From: Flavobacterium sp. N2038
GTDB lineage: Bacteria; Bacteroidota; Bacteroidia; Flavobacteriales; Flavobacteriaceae
DNA: 64,000 nucleotides
Direction of reading: 5' to 3'
NCBI RefSeq assembly: GCF_025947185.1
Contig: NZ_CP110001.1
Coordinates: 4,526,001-4,590,000 of the forward strand
Part shown: positions 63,035 to 64,000 of the stretch, piece after piece
How positions within the stretch are numbered: position 1 is the first letter of the stretch
How the letters are laid out: every line of letters starts with the position of its first letter
Notes under the pieces: model-generated
Database searches by the model: none
Seen by the model: only the letters and a program-made list of their open reading frames with translations
Told to the model about the DNA's origin: nothing
Position numbers and translations under genes: made by a program

Positions 63035-64000
63035 TTGAAAAAATTACTATACATTTCATTGTTAATAAGTTCAGTTATTCACGCGCAAAACAAAAGTTTA
63101 TTTTGGGAAATATCAGGCAATGGTTTAACCAAAAACTCCTATTTGTACGGAACGATGCATGTTAATGAAAAAGTTTCTTTTCATTTATCTGATTCTTTCT
63201 TTAAGAATCTTCTTGGATCTGATATTGTTGCGAATGAAAGTAATCCTGAAACCTGGGGAGAACTTAATGATCTGATGAAAAACAATGATTATAATCTTTA
63301 TTCAAAATTCTATACAGCGTTTTATTTATTTCCTGCAAGCAAGGAGACTATCAAAGATATTTTTACCAATGATAATAGTAAATACTTTAAAAATATGTTG
63401 TCCGGAGCAGAAGGAGATCAAGCCGATTTTCAGGAGAATACTGTTCTGGATATGTTTATTTTTCAAACCGGAAAAAAATATAAAAAAAGAATTGCAGGAC
63501 TAGAAAATGCAAAACAATCCATGATTTCCATTCTTGAAGTAATAGATGATGAAGCAAAACCAAAAGATGAGAATAAAATTGCTTTAATGAAGATCCTGAA
63601 AAACAGAAATCCAACAGAAGTTCTCAAAGAGTATTACCGAGAAAAAGACATTGTAATGCTGGACTCTATTTATAAATTACTTTTCTCAAAAAAAGCGCAC
63701 GATGCACTGATTGTAAACCGAAATAAAGTAATGACCAAAAGCATTGATTCTATTGCCAAAACAGGAAGTTTGTTTTCTGCTGTTGGAGCAGCTCATTTGG
63801 GCGGAAACGAGGGTATCATCGAGCTTTTAAGACAAAAAGGATACAACGTAAAACCCATAATAGATAACTTTACTGAAACGGGAAAGAACCAGAAAAAAAC
63901 AATCGAAGCTTATTTTCCAAATCCTAATTTTACTATTACTTCTACAAAAGATAAAATGCTGCAATTGCCGTTGTATAAAACGACAATCGAAGATAATGTA
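63035..64000 (+). CDS. TraB/GumN family protein (3' end outside window)
   Basis: An open frame of 322 codons runs from 63035 to the end of the window. No in-frame ATG lies near, but a TTG start gives a good signal peptide (KKLLYISLLISSVIHAQ), and the reading continues SLFWEISGNG, SYLYGTMHV and later FSAVGAAHLGGNEGIIELLR with a KGYNVKPI end: the TraB/GumN hallmark with GTMH and GxxH motifs. Members are proposed metalloproteases or polysaccharide-related; activity is mostly untested. The part after residue 290 looks like a further domain or linker. Confidence 0.8.
   Translation, partial: MKKLLYISLLISSVIHAQNKSLFWEISGNGLTKNSYLYGTMHVNEKVSFHLSDSFFKNLLGSDIVANESNPETWGELNDLMKNNDYNLYSKFYTAFYLFPASKETIKDIFTNDNSKYFKNMLSGAEGDQADFQENTVLDMFIFQTGKKYKKRIAGLENAKQSMISILEVIDDEAKPKDENKIALMKILKNRNPTEVLKEYYREKDIVMLDSIYKLLFSKKAHDALIVNRNKVMTKSIDSIAKTGSLFSAVGAAHLGGNEGIIELLRQKGYNVKPIIDNFTETGKNQKKTIEAYFPNPNFTITSTKDKMLQLPLYKTTIEDNV

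Overview
This AT-rich window is chromosomal DNA from a member of the Bacteroidota, almost certainly a Flavobacterium close to F. johnsoniae. The evidence is the protein content (alternative complex III, a type IX secretion adhesin with a SprF-type partner, MaeB fused to a phosphotransacetylase domain), promoters of the TTTG-N19-TAnnTTTG type, the lack of Shine-Dalgarno sequences, and intergenic repeats typical of the genus. No phage, plasmid, CRISPR array or intact insertion sequence was seen.

Layout. 1-4.0 kb: the 5' end of ruvA, maeB, a CBS-domain protein, a gap rich in small palindromes, and a small orphan gene. 4.0-16.2 kb: a three-gene surface-adhesin cassette, read right to left: a 3081-residue type IX secretion adhesin with thirteen tandem modules, its PorP/SprF-type partner, and an OmpA-family lattice protein. 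16.8-20.1 kb: ruvB, a cytochrome P450 and queG. 20.3-31.7 kb: one long respiratory operon, actABCDEF followed by ctaC and ctaD (quinol to cytochrome oxidase). 32-34 kb: a SPOR protein, a class A acid-phosphatase-like protein and an ORF-free gap. 34.2-38.9 kb: rimP-nusA-infB with a hairpin leader. 39-40.2 kb: a universal stress protein and two tandem tRNA-Gln(UUG) transcription units. 40.4-46.1 kb: a large DUF2723 membrane protein, a polysaccharide deacetylase, a thioredoxin-fold protein without its cysteines, and a membrane metallophosphoesterase. 46.2-49.3 kb: three small basic secreted proteins surrounding a two-component system. 49.4-54.7 kb: a MITE-like palindrome, polA and two unknown genes. 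54.7-57.5 kb: a LacI-type regulator and two Tat-exported ferritin-like proteins. 57.7-60.6 kb: rplM-rpsI and rpsB-tsf with structured leaders. 60.7-64 kb: an M3 oligopeptidase and a TraB/GumN-family gene that runs off the end.

Most of the content is ordinary core genome. The least explained part is the small-basic-protein / two-component locus at 46.2-49.3 kb. Two of its promoters carry the same direct repeat (ATGAAG, 11-bp period on the + strand) at an identical distance from the -7 element. This is the geometry expected for an OmpR/PhoB-type regulator, and one is encoded between them. It resembles, by analogy only, the acid-shock protein Asr of enterobacteria and its two-component control. 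Other notable items are the expanding adhesin repeats, a terminator-like hairpin in the rimP-nusA leader, structured leaders before rplM and rpsB, a family of long imperfect inverted repeats built from AAATTCCAA units, and the duplicated tRNA-Gln units.

Several starts were moved downstream of the longest reading frame. In SPOR, ActF, M3 peptidase, adhesin, OmpA and others the longest frame opens at a TTG, which in some cases lies inside a -7 promoter element, while an ATG with better spacing follows.
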